NCBI RefSeq assembly: GCF_001426945.1
Contig: NZ_LMFS01000003.1
Span: 343,108 to 407,107, forward strand
Direction of reading: 5' to 3'
Source of the DNA: Pseudolabrys sp. Root1462
GTDB lineage: Bacteria; Pseudomonadota; Alphaproteobacteria; Rhizobiales; Xanthobacteraceae
Length of the DNA: 64,000 nt
The position numbers and the translations under genes are program-made. The notes beneath the pieces are model-generated. The model saw nothing but the letters and a program-made list of their open reading frames with translations, made no database searches and was not told the DNA's origin. Positions 45,173-54,878 of the stretch are shown in pieces. Position 1 is the first letter of the stretch. The number at the start of each line of letters is the position of its first letter.

Positions 45173-46207
45173 ATGGGTTACAAGGTCGCCGTGGTCGGCG
45201 CCACCGGCAATGTGGGGCGCGAGATGCTCAACATTCTGGATGAGCGCAAATTTCCCGCCGACGAAGTCGTCGCGCTCGCCTCGCGCAAGAGCATGGGGCA
45301 GGAATGCTCGTACGGCGACAAAACCCTGAAAGTGAAAGCGCTCGATCACTACGATTTCTCCGACGTCGATATTTGTCTGATGTCGGCCGGCGGCGCCGTG
45401 TCGAAGGAATGGTCGCCCAAGATCGCGGCGCAGGGGGCTGTCGTTATCGACAACTCCTCGACCTGGCGTATGGATCCGGACGTTCCGCTGATCGTTCCGG
45501 AAGTGAATGCCCATGCGCTCGACGGCTTCACCAAGAAGAACATCATCGCCAATCCGAACTGCTCGACGGCGCAGCTCGTCGTCGCGCTGAAGCCGTTGCA
45601 CGATCACGCCAAGATCAAGCGCGTCGTCGTCGCGACCTATCAATCGGTGTCCGGCGCCGGCAAGGAAGCGATGGACGAGTTGTTCTCGCAGACCAAGTCG
45701 GTGTTCACGCTGGACGAAGTGACGAACAAGAAATTCCCGAAGCGCATCGCCTTCAACCTCATTCCGCAGATCGACGTCTTCATGGAAGACGGCTACACCA
45801 AGGAAGAGTGGAAGATGGTGATGGAGACCAAGAAGATTCTTGATCCCAAAATCAAGCTCACCGCCACCTGCGTGCGCGTGCCGGTGTTCGTGTCGCACTC
45901 GGAAGCCGTCAACATCGAGTTTGAAAACCCGATCTCGGACGTCGAGGCGCGCGAAATCCTGCGTGCGGCGCCGGGTTGCCTTGTCATCGACAAGCGCGAA
46001 CCGGGCGGCTATGCCACGCCGTATGAATGCGCCGGCGAGGATGCGACCTACATCAGCCGCATCCGTACCGATCCGACCGTCGATAACGGCCTGGAAATGT
46101 GGGTGGTTTCCGACAACCTGCGCAAGGGCGCGGCGCTCAATGCGATTCAGATCGCGGAAGCGCTGATCAACCGCAAGCTTCTTCAGGCGAAGAAGAAGGC
46201 GGCGTAG
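45173..46207 (+). CDS. asd: Aspartate-semialdehyde dehydrogenase
   Basis: 344 residues. It reduces beta-aspartyl phosphate with NADPH, feeding lysine/diaminopimelate, threonine and methionine. AVVGATGNVGREML at the N-terminus binds NADP; NPNCSTAQLV holds the catalytic Cys130. GEDATYISRIRTDPT and the NLRKGAALNAIQIAE end are typical. GGAGAGTAAACA precedes the ATG. dapF at the window end uses the same branch. Confidence 0.97.
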   Translation: MGYKVAVVGATGNVGREMLNILDERKFPADEVVALASRKSMGQECSYGDKTLKVKALDHYDFSDVDICLMSAGGAVSKEWSPKIAAQGAVVIDNSSTWRMDPDVPLIVPEVNAHALDGFTKKNIIANPNCSTAQLVVALKPLHDHAKIKRVVVATYQSVSGAGKEAMDELFSQTKSVFTLDEVTNKKFPKRIAFNLIPQIDVFMEDGYTKEEWKMVMETKKILDPKIKLTATCVRVPVFVSHSEAVNIEFENPISDVEAREILRAAPGCLVIDKREPGGYATPYECAGEDATYISRIRTDPTVDNGLEMWVVSDNLRKGAALNAIQIAEALINRKLLQAKKKAA

Positions 46208-46230
46208 GTCCTTCGACCGAATGCAAATGC

Positions 46231-46265
46231 AAAACGGCCGGCGTCTCGCCGGCCGTTTTGTTTTG
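46231..46265. terminator. Bidirectional terminator after asd
   Basis: AAAACGGCCGGCG (46231-46243) pairs with CGCCGGCCGTTTT (46247-46259). T-rich flanks exist on both strands, serving asd and the convergent carbonic anhydrase gene. Confidence 0.88.
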
Positions 46266-46269
46266 CGCT

Positions 46270-46932
46270 TCAAAAAGCCGGGTTCGCGAATGCCTTGGCC
46301 GGGGTCACGCGCACGAATTTGTTCTGCGTCTTGTCGTGCACCCACAGATCGCCGGTGGCGACGCCGAAATAGGCGGCGTGCAAGTTGAGCCTGCCGCGCT
46401 CGACCAGGATCTTGATGCACGGGAACGTCATCAGGTTGTCGAGGGTCGACACCGCTGCCTGCTGCTCCAGCGCCGTGAGATATTCGGTCATGCTGCGATC
46501 GCCGCGCGGGCCGACGACCTTCGCGGCCGGGCCGAGCAATTCGATCCAGCGACCGATGAAGTCGCCCGGCGACAGCGGCGCGGCCTCCTCGGCGAAGGCG
46601 CGGATGCCGCCGCACTGGGCATGGGCGAGCACGACGATGTGCCTGACCTTGAGCGCCTGCACGGCGAATTCCAGCGCCGCCGACATCGCGCGTTGCGCGC
46701 CGTCCGGCGTGTAGGGAGGCACCAGATTGGCGATGTTCCGCGCCACGAACAATTCGCCCGGCCCGGCGTCGAAAATCGCCTCCGGCGCCACCCGCGAGTC
46801 GCAGCAGCCGATCACCATGATTTCCGGGGCCTGACCGCTCTCGGAGAGCTCGCGATAGCGGTCCTGCTCGGCCTTGAGCCGGCCGCTGGCGAAGGCGCCA
46901 TAACCGTCGATGAGTCGCTGAGGAAAGTTCAT
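46270..46932 (-). CDS. Beta-class carbonic anhydrase
   Basis: 220 residues. Zinc ligands and catalytic dyad are in IGCCDSRVAPE (Cys44, Asp45, Arg47) and LAHAQCGGI (His104, Cys107). PGELFVARNIANLVPPY is also conserved. It interconverts CO2 and bicarbonate in the cytosol. Length and composition are normal. Confidence 0.94.
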   Translation of the reverse strand: MNFPQRLIDGYGAFASGRLKAEQDRYRELSESGQAPEIMVIGCCDSRVAPEAIFDAGPGELFVARNIANLVPPYTPDGAQRAMSAALEFAVQALKVRHIVVLAHAQCGGIRAFAEEAAPLSPGDFIGRWIELLGPAAKVVGPRGDRSMTEYLTALEQQAAVSTLDNLMTFPCIKILVERGRLNLHAAYFGVATGDLWVHDKTQNKFVRVTPAKAFANPAF

Positions 46933-47131
46933 TGGCCTAGCTCCTGAGTCACGAAAGCCTGCTTTTCATACGGAGGCGGCGCTCGCAAGCGTCCGCCGAG
47001 TCCGGGCGCCGGCAGCGGCGGCGCCGCGAAAACCTGAGCCTCTTCTTAACCTTGGCGCGCTAAATCCGTCCATTCATCCCGCGTTCAGGTCGAATAGCCG
47101 ACTGATAGCCGACCATCAGGTCCCCGAGCTT

Positions 47132-48766
47132 ATGCTGTCACCCGCCAAACCGGTCTATGCGGAACCGATCGCCGTGCGCCATCGCTCGCATGGCTTTTCC
47201 GGCGGGCAGATCGCGATCTTGTTCGCGGCATTCACGCTGCTGATTTCGATCCCGATCTGGACGCACCCGCTCCCGCCGCTGTCGGATTACGTCAACCATC
47301 TGGCCCGCATGAAGGTGCTGGCCACGCTGGATCAAAATCCCAGACTGGCCGAATATTATACCATCAACTGGCAGGTCATTCCCAACCTGACCATGGACAT
47401 CATGGTGCCGTGGCTGGCGCGGATGGGCGTCAATATCTACGTCGCCGGCCAGATCTACATGGTGACGATGTTCGCGCTCATCATGTCGGGCGCGCTGGCG
47501 CTCAACCGGGCGCTGATCGGCCGCTGGTCGACGACGCCGCTGTTCGGCTACCCGCTGCTCTATAATTTCGTCTTCCTCGTCGGACTAATGAATTATCTGT
47601 TCGGCATCGGCATCGCCTTGTGGGCGATGGCCGGCTGGGTGGCGTTGCGCGAGCGTGCCTGGCCGTGGCGTTACCTGCTGTCGGCGGCTTGCGCACTGGT
47701 GCTGTTCTTCTGCCATCTCTCGGCGCTTGGCATCTACGGCGTCGGCATCCTGTCGTACGAAATGCTGCGGCTGTGGGAGCGGCGCCGCGAGCCGTGGCCG
47801 GCGCGCGTCATCGAATTCGTCTGCGGCGGCCTGCCGTTCCTGGCGGTGACGCCGCTGCTCGCGCTGTCGCCGACCATGGGTCTTGCTTCGAGTGTCTACT
47901 GGGAGCAGCGCGGCAAGATCGACGGCCTGATGTATGTCATCGCCGATTATTCCGACATCACCGCTTTCCTGATCGTCACCGTGCTCGGCGGCGCCATCAT
48001 CTGGGCGGTGCGCCATCGCGTGCTGCGCTTCCACCCGCTGGTGGCGGTGCTGCTCATCGTCGGCGGCGTGATCTATCTGGCGCTGCCGCGCGTGATGTTC
48101 GACACCTACATGACCGACCAGCGCGTGCCGATCGGCATTGCCTTCATGGTTCTCGCCTGCGGCGATCTCGAACTGCGGCGACGTCTGGTGCGCCGCGGCT
48201 TCATGGTCGTTCTCATCGTCCTCATTGCCGGCCGCCTGATCGAGATCGACTACAACTGGTCGCAATTGTCCGACTCGACCAGCCAGTTCCGTTCGTCGGT
48301 CAAGCGCATCGCGCCCGGCTCGAAGGTGTTCGTCGCCTACTCCGATCGCTCGATGGGCGACGACGTGCGCGATCTCGGCCTCGTTCATGCTGCCTGTATC
48401 GCCACCATCGAGCGCTCGGCGCTGGTCACCACCTTGTTCACGGTGCCGGGCAAGCAGATCCTGCACGTGAAGCCGCAGTACGAAGACTTTGCCGACACCC
48501 ACGACGGTACGCCGCCGTCGGTGGCGCAGCTCATCGTCGCCGCCGAGCAGCCGCAGCCGGGCACGCCGGCGTTCTGGCTGAACTGGACGAAGTTCGACTA
48601 TCTCTACGTCCTGTTCACCGAGGACGATGCGCCCAATCCCTATCCGTCGCACCTCAAGCTGGTGGCCGACGGCGATCGCTTCCAGCTCTACAAGATCATC
48701 AAGCCCGGCGAGACCAGCGATACCCGGCCGCAATATCCCGGGCGGTTTACGGTGGGGCAGCGCTAG
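47132..48766 (+). CDS. Polytopic membrane protein of unknown function (544 aa)
   Basis: About 10-11 hydrophobic helices fill residues 25-400. An early loop between helices 1 and 2 has LPPLSDYVNHLARM, reminiscent of the Asp-containing first periplasmic loop of GT-C glycosyltransferases, although no clear family signature is seen. A soluble C-terminal domain (about 400-540) follows, with FLNW/YLYVLFTEDDAPNPYP. It could be a lipid-linked sugar transferase, which is only a guess. It overlaps the convergent DUF429 gene by four bases. Confidence 0.6.
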   Translation: MLSPAKPVYAEPIAVRHRSHGFSGGQIAILFAAFTLLISIPIWTHPLPPLSDYVNHLARMKVLATLDQNPRLAEYYTINWQVIPNLTMDIMVPWLARMGVNIYVAGQIYMVTMFALIMSGALALNRALIGRWSTTPLFGYPLLYNFVFLVGLMNYLFGIGIALWAMAGWVALRERAWPWRYLLSAACALVLFFCHLSALGIYGVGILSYEMLRLWERRREPWPARVIEFVCGGLPFLAVTPLLALSPTMGLASSVYWEQRGKIDGLMYVIADYSDITAFLIVTVLGGAIIWAVRHRVLRFHPLVAVLLIVGGVIYLALPRVMFDTYMTDQRVPIGIAFMVLACGDLELRRRLVRRGFMVVLIVLIAGRLIEIDYNWSQLSDSTSQFRSSVKRIAPGSKVFVAYSDRSMGDDVRDLGLVHAACIATIERSALVTTLFTVPGKQILHVKPQYEDFADTHDGTPPSVAQLIVAAEQPQPGTPAFWLNWTKFDYLYVLFTEDDAPNPYPSHLKLVADGDRFQLYKIIKPGETSDTRPQYPGRFTVGQR

Positions 48767-49551
48767 GCCCAGATCGCCATCGGCAGCCCGTGCTCGTCGC
48801 GCGGCGGATCGGCTGGAAACGATTGCGCCTGACGCGCATGAATGCGCCGCGCCGTGACCAGGCAGGCCAGCGCATCGATCAGGTCGTCGTCGCCCGCGCC
48901 CCTGGGGGCTTTCATCTGCAGGATGTCGTCAGGCAGGCCGTTGCCGCGCAACAGATTGCGCCGCAGGTCGAGACCGGGCGTGTGGTTGCCGCTCTTCACC
49001 TTCTTCGCCAGAGATAGCGGCGCGCCGCCGTTCATCATGACGAAGGCAAGTTCTGGATGGGTCTCGAACACCCGTCCGAGATGGTCCTTGTTCGCACGCA
49101 GGACGGCGTCCACTTCGGCCACCTTGTCGAGGATGTAGAAGCCCTGTTTGGCGAAAGCCTTGCGGTCGTCGGAAGTGTCGCGCGCGATGGCGCAGGCGGT
49201 GAAGAAGCGCTCGCGCGCATCGGCCGGCTCTGTCGCGATACTGGCCTCGACGGCGCGGCGTGACGGAATGCGGAACACGCTCGATTTGCGGTCGCCGAGC
49301 AACGCCCGCACCTCGCGTTCGGCGCGGCGTCCGCCCGTCGGACTTTGCGCCGGCAGTCCGATCGGCACGTCGATGGCGATGATCGCCGGACGCTCGTCGG
49401 CAAGGACGATGTCGGTGAAGCGTGCGAAGACGCGGGGCGCAAGCACTTCGCCGGCCGGACGACCGAAAGCAACCAGCCAGCCGGCCGGGCAGCCGTCTAC
49501 GCCAGCCAGCCAGACTTCGTCCCCGGTATGCGTTGTCTTGGTCATCGCCAT
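48763..49551 (-). CDS. DUF429 family protein (predicted RNase H-like fold)
   Basis: 262 residues. The N-terminal LAGVDGCPAGWLVAF and IIAIDVPIGLPAQ strands carry the acidic residues of the RNase H-like DUF429 fold, and the C-terminal GAGDDDLIDALACLVTARRI supplies the others. VFETHPELAFVMMNGG is also family-typical. The substrate is unknown. Confidence 0.85.
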   Translation of the reverse strand: MAMTKTTHTGDEVWLAGVDGCPAGWLVAFGRPAGEVLAPRVFARFTDIVLADERPAIIAIDVPIGLPAQSPTGGRRAEREVRALLGDRKSSVFRIPSRRAVEASIATEPADARERFFTACAIARDTSDDRKAFAKQGFYILDKVAEVDAVLRANKDHLGRVFETHPELAFVMMNGGAPLSLAKKVKSGNHTPGLDLRRNLLRGNGLPDDILQMKAPRGAGDDDLIDALACLVTARRIHARQAQSFPADPPRDEHGLPMAIWA

Positions 49552-49642
49552 TCCATGCGCCGATCAATCAGGCTGGTGCGGCCGGAATTTCGGTTAAGAT
49601 CGGCTCCCTACTGTCTAAGTCACCATACATCGGGGAAATGTC

Positions 49643-50533
49643 ATGACCATCCGTCCGCGCCGCAGTGTTCTCTATATGCCCGGGTCGAATGCCCGCGCGC
49701 TGGAGAAGGCGAAGACGCTGCCGGCCGACGGCGTGATCCTCGACCTCGAGGACTCGGTGGCGCCGGATGCGAAGGCGACGGCTCGGCAACAGGTGGTCGA
49801 TGCCGTCAAGGCCGGCGGTTTCGGCGCGCGCGAGGTCATCATCCGTACCAATGCCGTGGACACGCCCTGGCATGCCGAAGATCTCGCCGCCGCGGCGCAC
49901 GCGGGGGCGGACGCAATCCTGATTCCCAAAGTACAATCGGCCGAAACGCTGGAGATGATCGGCCGCCGGCTGATGGACATGCACACGCCGGTGAAGACGC
50001 GGGTCTGGGCCATGATCGAAACCCCGCTCGCGATCTTCAACATCCTCTCGATCGCGGCGGAGGCGCGAGATTCGGAAGTGCGGCTGTCGTGCTTCGTGCT
50101 CGGCACCAACGATCTTGCCAAGGACACGCGAGCGCGTCTGGTGCCGGGCCGGGCGCCGATGCTGCCGTGGCTCACCACCGTTATCGCCGCGGCCCGTATT
50201 CACGGCGTCGAGGTGCTCGACGGCGTCTATAACGATCTCGGCAACGCGGAGGGCTTTGCCGCCGAATGTCAGCAGGGCGTCGAACTCGGCATGGACGGCA
50301 AGACGCTGATCCATCCCAGCCAGATCGAACCGTGCAACAAGGCGTTCTCGCCGACCGAAGCCGAGGTCGCCTGGGCGCGCAAGATGATCGTGGCGTTCGA
50401 TCTGCCGGAGAACAAATCCAAGGGTGTGGTGTCGATCGACGGCCGCATGGTCGAGCGCCTGCATGCCGACATGGCACGACGGACCGTCGCCATCGCCGAG
50501 GCCATCGCCGAGGCCATCGCCGCGCGGGGCTGA
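49643..50533 (+). CDS. CitE-like CoA-ester lyase (HpcH/HpaI family)
   Basis: 296 residues. LYMPGSNARALEKAKTLPADG, ILDLEDSVAPDAK (Mg-binding Glu/Asp), DAILIPKVQSAE and the CFVLGTNDLAKD-type block match CitE/malyl-CoA lyase proteins. It has the length of Mcl2-type (3S)-malyl-CoA thioesterases or stand-alone CitE proteins rather than of full malyl-CoA lyase. With the mesaconyl-CoA hydratase elsewhere in the window, a role in the ethylmalonyl-CoA pathway is plausible. GGGGAAATGTC precedes the ATG. The C-terminus contains a short repeat EAIAEAIAARG. Confidence 0.82.
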   Translation: MTIRPRRSVLYMPGSNARALEKAKTLPADGVILDLEDSVAPDAKATARQQVVDAVKAGGFGAREVIIRTNAVDTPWHAEDLAAAAHAGADAILIPKVQSAETLEMIGRRLMDMHTPVKTRVWAMIETPLAIFNILSIAAEARDSEVRLSCFVLGTNDLAKDTRARLVPGRAPMLPWLTTVIAAARIHGVEVLDGVYNDLGNAEGFAAECQQGVELGMDGKTLIHPSQIEPCNKAFSPTEAEVAWARKMIVAFDLPENKSKGVVSIDGRMVERLHADMARRTVAIAEAIAEAIAARG

Positions 50534-50550
50534 GCCCGGCGCGACCAATT

Positions 50551-50578
50551 AAAAGGCGCGGGATGCGATCCCGCGCCC
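50551..50578 (-). terminator. Terminator of the bactofilin gene
   Basis: GGCGCGGGA (50555-50563) and TCCCGCGCC (50569-50577) form a nine-pair stem. On the minus strand it is followed by TTTTAATT, so it ends the bactofilin transcript. It may also block read-through from the lyase gene. Confidence 0.75.
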
Positions 50579-50607
50579 TGGACGATGCCGCTATCGGCCG
50601 CCGGACA

Positions 50608-51159
50608 TCAGTAGGTCGTCACCGGCTGGAAGCCGCCATTGTTGTTCGCGGCATAGCCGTGCGTGGCCGGCTGCTCGGGCACGAGGGCCGGTTGCAGCGT
50701 CCGACCCTGAATCTGGTCCTGCGTCGGCGGCTCGACCGGCTGCGTCAGCCGGCGCGCCACGCCTTCAAACTGCGCGTTCTGGTCGATGGCCAGCGAGCGA
50801 TTGTAGATTTCGCCTTCCACCGCCGCGGTCGCCTGGAGCTTCACGTTGTTGCCGTGGATGGTGCCCTTGAAGGTGCCGTCGATGACGACATCCTGGGCGC
50901 GGGCATTGCCGTTGATATTGGCGCCTTTGCCGACCACCAGATGCGCGGCGTGGATATCGCCGTCGACGCGGCCGAACACCTGCACGCCGCCGGTCGAGAC
51001 GACATTACCGGTGATCAGCAGCCCGGCGCCGAAAGTGGAGATGATTTCGCGGTCGCCCAGGTTCACCGCCGCCGCGGCAGCGGCGGGTTTGGGCTGAGGC
51101 GCCAACGCTTCCGCCGGCTTGGCAGGGCGGTCGCCTCTGGTCGGAGAAAAGTAGCTCAC
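50608..51159 (-). CDS. Bactofilin (polymer-forming cytoskeletal protein)
   Basis: 183 residues. A central DUF583 beta-helix (about 35-130) shows the repeating G-x-h-x-G/N pattern: GLLITGNVVSTGGVQVFGRVDGDI, LVVGKGANINGNARAQDVVIDG and FKGTIHGNNVKLQ (given in parts). Flanking Pro/Ala/Gln-rich tails are as in BacA/BacP. Such filaments act as scaffolds for cell shape, stalk growth or peptidoglycan synthesis. GTG start with GGAGTTTCCCCC upstream. Confidence 0.9.
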   Translation of the reverse strand: MSYFSPTRGDRPAKPAEALAPQPKPAAAAAAVNLGDREIISTFGAGLLITGNVVSTGGVQVFGRVDGDIHAAHLVVGKGANINGNARAQDVVIDGTFKGTIHGNNVKLQATAAVEGEIYNRSLAIDQNAQFEGVARRLTQPVEPPTQDQIQGRTLQPALVPEQPATHGYAANNNGGFQPVTTY

Positions 51160-51350
51160 GGGGGAAACTCCTATCGTCCATGGCCGATGTCACGCGACGC
51201 AAAGGCGGCGGGCGCCCCGATGTCGAGCGATGGTTTATTCTAGCGAGCAATGTGACAGGCGATAGAACAACCTGATTTTATCGATAACGCCGCGGCGAAG
51301 GTCGCCCCGCCGCTATTAACTAGGCCGCCGGATTAACTTTTGCGCGGCTG

Positions 51351-51375
51351 TTTTATCGCGCGGCGAGCGATAAAA
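51351..51375. promoter_or_regulatory. TTTTATCGC inverted repeat
   Basis: TTTTATCGC (51351-51359) and GCGATAAAA (51367-51375) are perfect nine-base arms around seven bases. A third copy of the half, TTTTATCG, is near 51276. The 269-base gap between the divergent bactofilin and DUF6494-like genes holds all three, so this is a likely operator. Confidence 0.45.
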
Positions 51376-51428
51376 TAACTCGGGCTGGAGCGCCGCGCGG
51401 GCGGCTCCGTGACGGCGCGAGGCGGACC

Positions 51429-51632
51429 ATGATTGGCGACAAGGAATTGCGAGCCTCGGTCGACCGTTATCTCGGCGCGATGCGGTCGCAGGCCGAGGCG
51501 GAAATCGCGCAGGCGCTGCGCGACGCGATGGCCCGCGGCAAGCTCAGCCAGGGCAGCGCCGAAGCAGCGATCGCGCTGACCTGCGACAAGATCGGCCTCA
51601 ACGTCACGGTCTACGGCAAGATCGATTTATAA
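51429..51632 (+). CDS. Small cytosolic protein, DUF6494-like (67 aa)
   Basis: 67 residues, no signal or membrane segment. The pattern VDRYLGAMRSQAEAEIAQALRDAMARGKLSQGS, then LTCDKIGLNVTVYGKIDL, resembles the small DUF6494 family (helix pair followed by a beta-hairpin). Function unknown. AGGCGGACC precedes the ATG. Upstream palindromes suggest regulated expression. Confidence 0.6.
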   Translation: MIGDKELRASVDRYLGAMRSQAEAEIAQALRDAMARGKLSQGSAEAAIALTCDKIGLNVTVYGKIDL

Positions 51633-51807
51633 AGTGCCCGTCCGCCGGGGTCGCGCGACCCGCAACCGCAAAGTGCGTCACTTCTTATTTCAATAACAGA
51701 TTAATATTTGCGGCCTAATTTGGTTGGCGCCGGCGTGACAGACGCGCCGCATTCGCCGAGGCATCACACGCGGCGATTCTGTAGAACAATTCCGACAGGA
51801 ACGCGCC

Positions 51808-53544
51808 ATGCCCAAATTCTCCGACCTGAGAATCATCACCAAGGTTGCGTGCTGCTTCCTGTTGCTCGGCGCGGTCATCGGCGGCGCCATCTGGTTTGCC
51901 GCCGGCAGGATGGAGCATAGCAGCGAGGTTTATTCGAAGATCATAGCCAACGACGTCGAGGCGGTGATCAGGACGCAGCGCGCCATGCGCGGCGTCTCGG
52001 ATCAGGCGCGATTGATGTGGCTGATGATTTCCGAAGATGATCTGATCGAGCTGAAAAAGATCGCCAAGGAAGCTCAGGATGTGCGGCAGAGGATGCTCGC
52101 CGACCTCGCCGATGCGCGCAAGCTGGCGCCAGCCTATGAAAAAGAGTTCGACCACGTCGATAGCTTGGCCAAGAGCGTCTTCAACGACTATCCGATCGTT
52201 GAAAAGGCGGCGCTGGAAAACAACAGCGAAGAGGCCGCCCGCTACGGCAAGCGTTTGATCTCGCGGCAAAGCGAGATGCGCAAGAGTCTCGCCGAGGTCA
52301 ACAACGGCCTCGACAAGACCATGAAGGAAAAGTCGGCTGCCGCTGCCGCGGAGGTCACGCAAACCGTGCGCATGACCGGGCTGGCGGTCGCGCTGACCTT
52401 GGCCGCCGTGCTGGCGCTGGCCTTCGCCATTGTGCAGATCGGCATCGCGCGGCCGATCGCCGGGCTGGTGGCGCAGATGCGCAAGCTCGCCGCCGGAGAC
52501 TTCAACATCGAACTGCCCTGGCTCGGCCGCAAGGATGAAGTCGGCGAAATCGCCGCGGCGGTCGATGTCGTCGCCGACAAGGTCGGCGCCACCATCGGCA
52601 ACATCAAATTGGCGGCGGCGGATGTGACCAGCGCGTCGGCCGAGATATCGACCAGCACAACGGATCTGTCGCAGCGCACCGAGGAACAGGCCGCAAGCCT
52701 CGAACAGACCTCGGCCTCGATGGAAGAGATCGCGTCCACGGTCAAGAAGAACGCCGAGAACGCCCGGCAGGCCAATGCCTTCGTCAGCGAGACCGACACG
52801 GTCGCGGCGCGCGGTGGCGAGGTCGTCGGCAACGCGGTCGATGCGATGGCGCGGATCGAGGAATCGTCGGGCAAGATTTCGGACATCATCGGCGTCATCG
52901 ACGAGATCGCGCGCCAGACCAACCTGCTGGCGCTCAACGCGGCCGTGGAAGCCGCTCGTGCCGGCGAGGCCGGACGCGGCTTCGCCGTGGTTGCCGCGGA
53001 AGTGCGCAGCCTGGCCCAGCGCTCGTCACAGGCCGCCAAGGACATCAAGGGCCTGATCACCAATTCGAATGCCCAGGTGAAAGATGGCGTCGATCTGGTG
53101 AACAAGGCCGGCGCGGCACTCGGGGAGATCGTGTCGTCGATCAGGAAGGTGACCGATATCGTCGCCCAGATCGCGCATGCCAGCGAGGAACAGGCGGCCG
53201 GCATTGAACAGGTCAACCGCGCGCTGGCGCAGATGGACGAAGTGACACAGCAAAACTCGGCGCTGGTCGAGGAGAATGCCGCGACCGCCAAGACCCTCGA
53301 ACATCAGGCCAAGGCGATGGACGAGCGCGTCGCGGCGTTCCGCCTGCGTGGCAGCGAGACGGCAGAAGGCCGGCAAGCTCCTGTGGCGCGCACGATAGCG
53401 CCGGCCAAAGCGCGCGCAGCGGCGCCTGCGCAGAAGCCGGTGCGGCAGCTCAAGCAGACGTCCGCGAGCGGCGGCGGCCCGGTGCGACGGATGCAGGCCG
53501 ATCTCGCCGACGCGGTGAATGCTGATGACTGGAAGGAATTCTAG
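51808..53544 (+). CDS. Methyl-accepting chemotaxis protein
   Basis: 578 residues. TM1 is at about 12-32 and TM2 at about 190-215, enclosing a periplasmic four-helix-bundle-type sensor. A HAMP domain follows (about 213-265). The signalling hairpin includes [21 protein letters not shown] (split at the hairpin tip) and [18 protein letters not shown] flexible basic linker ends in DDWKEF, a C-terminal tether of the kind that binds CheR/CheB in some receptors. No che genes are near. The ligand is unknown. Confidence 0.93.
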   Translation: MPKFSDLRIITKVACCFLLLGAVIGGAIWFAAGRMEHSSEVYSKIIANDVEAVIRTQRAMRGVSDQARLMWLMISEDDLIELKKIAKEAQDVRQRMLADLADARKLAPAYEKEFDHVDSLAKSVFNDYPIVEKAALENNSEEAARYGKRLISRQSEMRKSLAEVNNGLDKTMKEKSAAAAAEVTQTVRMTGLAVALTLAAVLALAFAIVQIGIARPIAGLVAQMRKLAAGDFNIELPWLGRKDEVGEIAAAVDVVADKVGATIGNIKLAAADVTSASAEISTSTTDLSQRTEEQAASLEQTSASMEEIASTVKKNAENARQANAFVSETDTVAARGGEVVGNAVDAMARIEESSGKISDIIGVIDEIARQTNLLALNAAVEAARAGEAGRGFAVVAAEVRSLAQRSSQAAKDIKGLITNSNAQVKDGVDLVNKAGAALGEIVSSIRKVTDIVAQIAHASEEQAAGIEQVNRALAQMDEVTQQNSALVEENAATAKTLEHQAKAMDERVAAFRLRGSETAEGRQAPVARTIAPAKARAAAPAQKPVRQLKQTSASGGGPVRRMQADLADAVNADDWKEF

Positions 53545-53565
53545 CGTCTTCGACGAGCGCTAATG

Positions 53566-53604
53566 AAAAAGCCGCGACCGAACTTGCCTGCCGCGGCTTT
53601 TTTG
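53566..53604 (+). terminator. Rho-independent terminator after chemoreceptor gene
   Basis: GCCGCG (53571-53576) and CGCGGC (53592-53597), extended by A/T pairs, are followed by six T residues. Confidence 0.8.
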
Positions 53605-53624
53605 TCTGGCGATGTCGCTGAAGC

Positions 53625-54230
53625 TTACGCCCAAGGGCGCGCGGCCTGCGCCTTCTGCTCGTAGCTGTCGATCTTGCTCTGCTTCTGCTTGGTCAGGCCG
53701 ATGTCGTCGAGGCCGTTGAGCATGCAGTGTTTGCGGAACGGGTCGATGTCGAACTTGACGACGCCACCATCCGGGCCGCGGATTTCCTGCTTCTCGAGAT
53801 CGATCGATAGCGTGGCGTTGGAGCCGCGGTCGGCGTCGTCGAACAGCTTCTCGAGATCTTCCGGCGACACGCGGATCGGCAGCACGCCGTTCTTGAAGCA
53901 GTTGTTATAAAAAATGTCGCCGAACGACGTCGAGATCACGCAGCGGATGCCGAAATCCATCAGCGCCCACGGCGCGTGCTCGCGGCTCGAGCCGCAGCCG
54001 AAGTTGTCGCCCGCGACCAGGATCTTGGAATGGCGGTAGGCCGGCTTGTTGAGCACGAAGTCCGGGTTCTCGGCGCCGTCGTCGAGATAGCGCTGCTCCG
54101 AGAACAGGCCCTTGCCCAGTCCGGTGCGCTTGATCGTCTTCAGGTACTGCTTCGGAATGATCATGTCGGTATCGACATTGATGATCCGCAGCGGCGCGGC
54201 GACGCCTTCGAGGTGGTCGAATTTTTCCAT
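53625..54230 (-). CDS. leuD: 3-isopropylmalate dehydratase small subunit
   Basis: 201 residues. Together with LeuC it isomerises 2- to 3-isopropylmalate. Family blocks are [41 protein letters not shown] (substrate loop) and [17 protein letters not shown]. It is 1.6 kb upstream of leuC on the same strand order but separated by four small genes, so the two subunits are not co-transcribed. Confidence 0.96.
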   Translation of the reverse strand: MEKFDHLEGVAAPLRIINVDTDMIIPKQYLKTIKRTGLGKGLFSEQRYLDDGAENPDFVLNKPAYRHSKILVAGDNFGCGSSREHAPWALMDFGIRCVISTSFGDIFYNNCFKNGVLPIRVSPEDLEKLFDDADRGSNATLSIDLEKQEIRGPDGGVVKFDIDPFRKHCMLNGLDDIGLTKQKQSKIDSYEQKAQAARPWA

Positions 54231-54298
54231 AGGCCCAATTTTCCCGACTGTTCTCAGCGGCTCCGATTTAGCCCGAACGGCCGCCCCAAGGGAAGGAT

Positions 54299-54727
54299 TC
54301 AGTCCGCCGCCTGCTCGATGGCTGCCATGTCATCGTCGGACAGGCCGAAATGGTGCCCGATCTCGTGCACCAGAACATGGGTGACGATGGCACCCAGGGT
54401 CTCCTCGTGCTCGGCCCAGTAGTCGAGAATCGGGCGGCGGTAGAGCCAGACCATGTTGGGCATCTGACCGGTCACCTGTCCTGCGGTCATGAACGGCAGG
54501 CCGACACCCTGGAACAGGCCGAGCAGGTCGAATTCGCTCTCGGCGCCCATGGTGTCGAGCACCTCCTCGGTCGGGAAGTCCTCGACCCGGATCACCAGCC
54601 CCTCGCAGAGGGCCTGGAAGGTCTCGGGGAGCCGGGCATAGGCTTCCTGGGCCAGCGCCTCGACCTCCATGAGGGACGGCGCCAGCGCCCCCCGGAGAGC
54701 CTGTGGATCGTCGATTGGGCCTGCCAT
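54299..54727 (-). CDS. Minimal metallopeptidase (zincin, MMP-like domain)
   Basis: 142 residues. The zinc motif [11 protein letters not shown] (121-131) matches HExxHxxGxxD of metzincins, as in the COG3824 minimal MMP-like family. It lacks a signal peptide, so it is cytosolic. The family role is unknown. It lies 68 bases upstream of leuD on the same strand and may share its transcript. Confidence 0.88.
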   Translation of the reverse strand: MAGPIDDPQALRGALAPSLMEVEALAQEAYARLPETFQALCEGLVIRVEDFPTEEVLDTMGAESEFDLLGLFQGVGLPFMTAGQVTGQMPNMVWLYRRPILDYWAEHEETLGAIVTHVLVHEIGHHFGLSDDDMAAIEQAAD

Positions 54728-54878
54728 CGCCCCCTTCTAGGCCAGCGGCCGACCCGAACCAAGGCGGAAAGCCCAGGATCGCCGCAAGCCCTTGGCGGTG
54801 CTTGCCGATCGGGATTCCGTTAACTATTATGGCAGCGCGGCGGCAGCGACCCGCCACGCGTGGTTCAAGGTATCGGTC

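Noticed and set aside
45131-46615. 494-codon minus-strand frame opposite asd
   Set aside because: Shadow of asd and carbonic anhydrase; these two have clear catalytic motifs.
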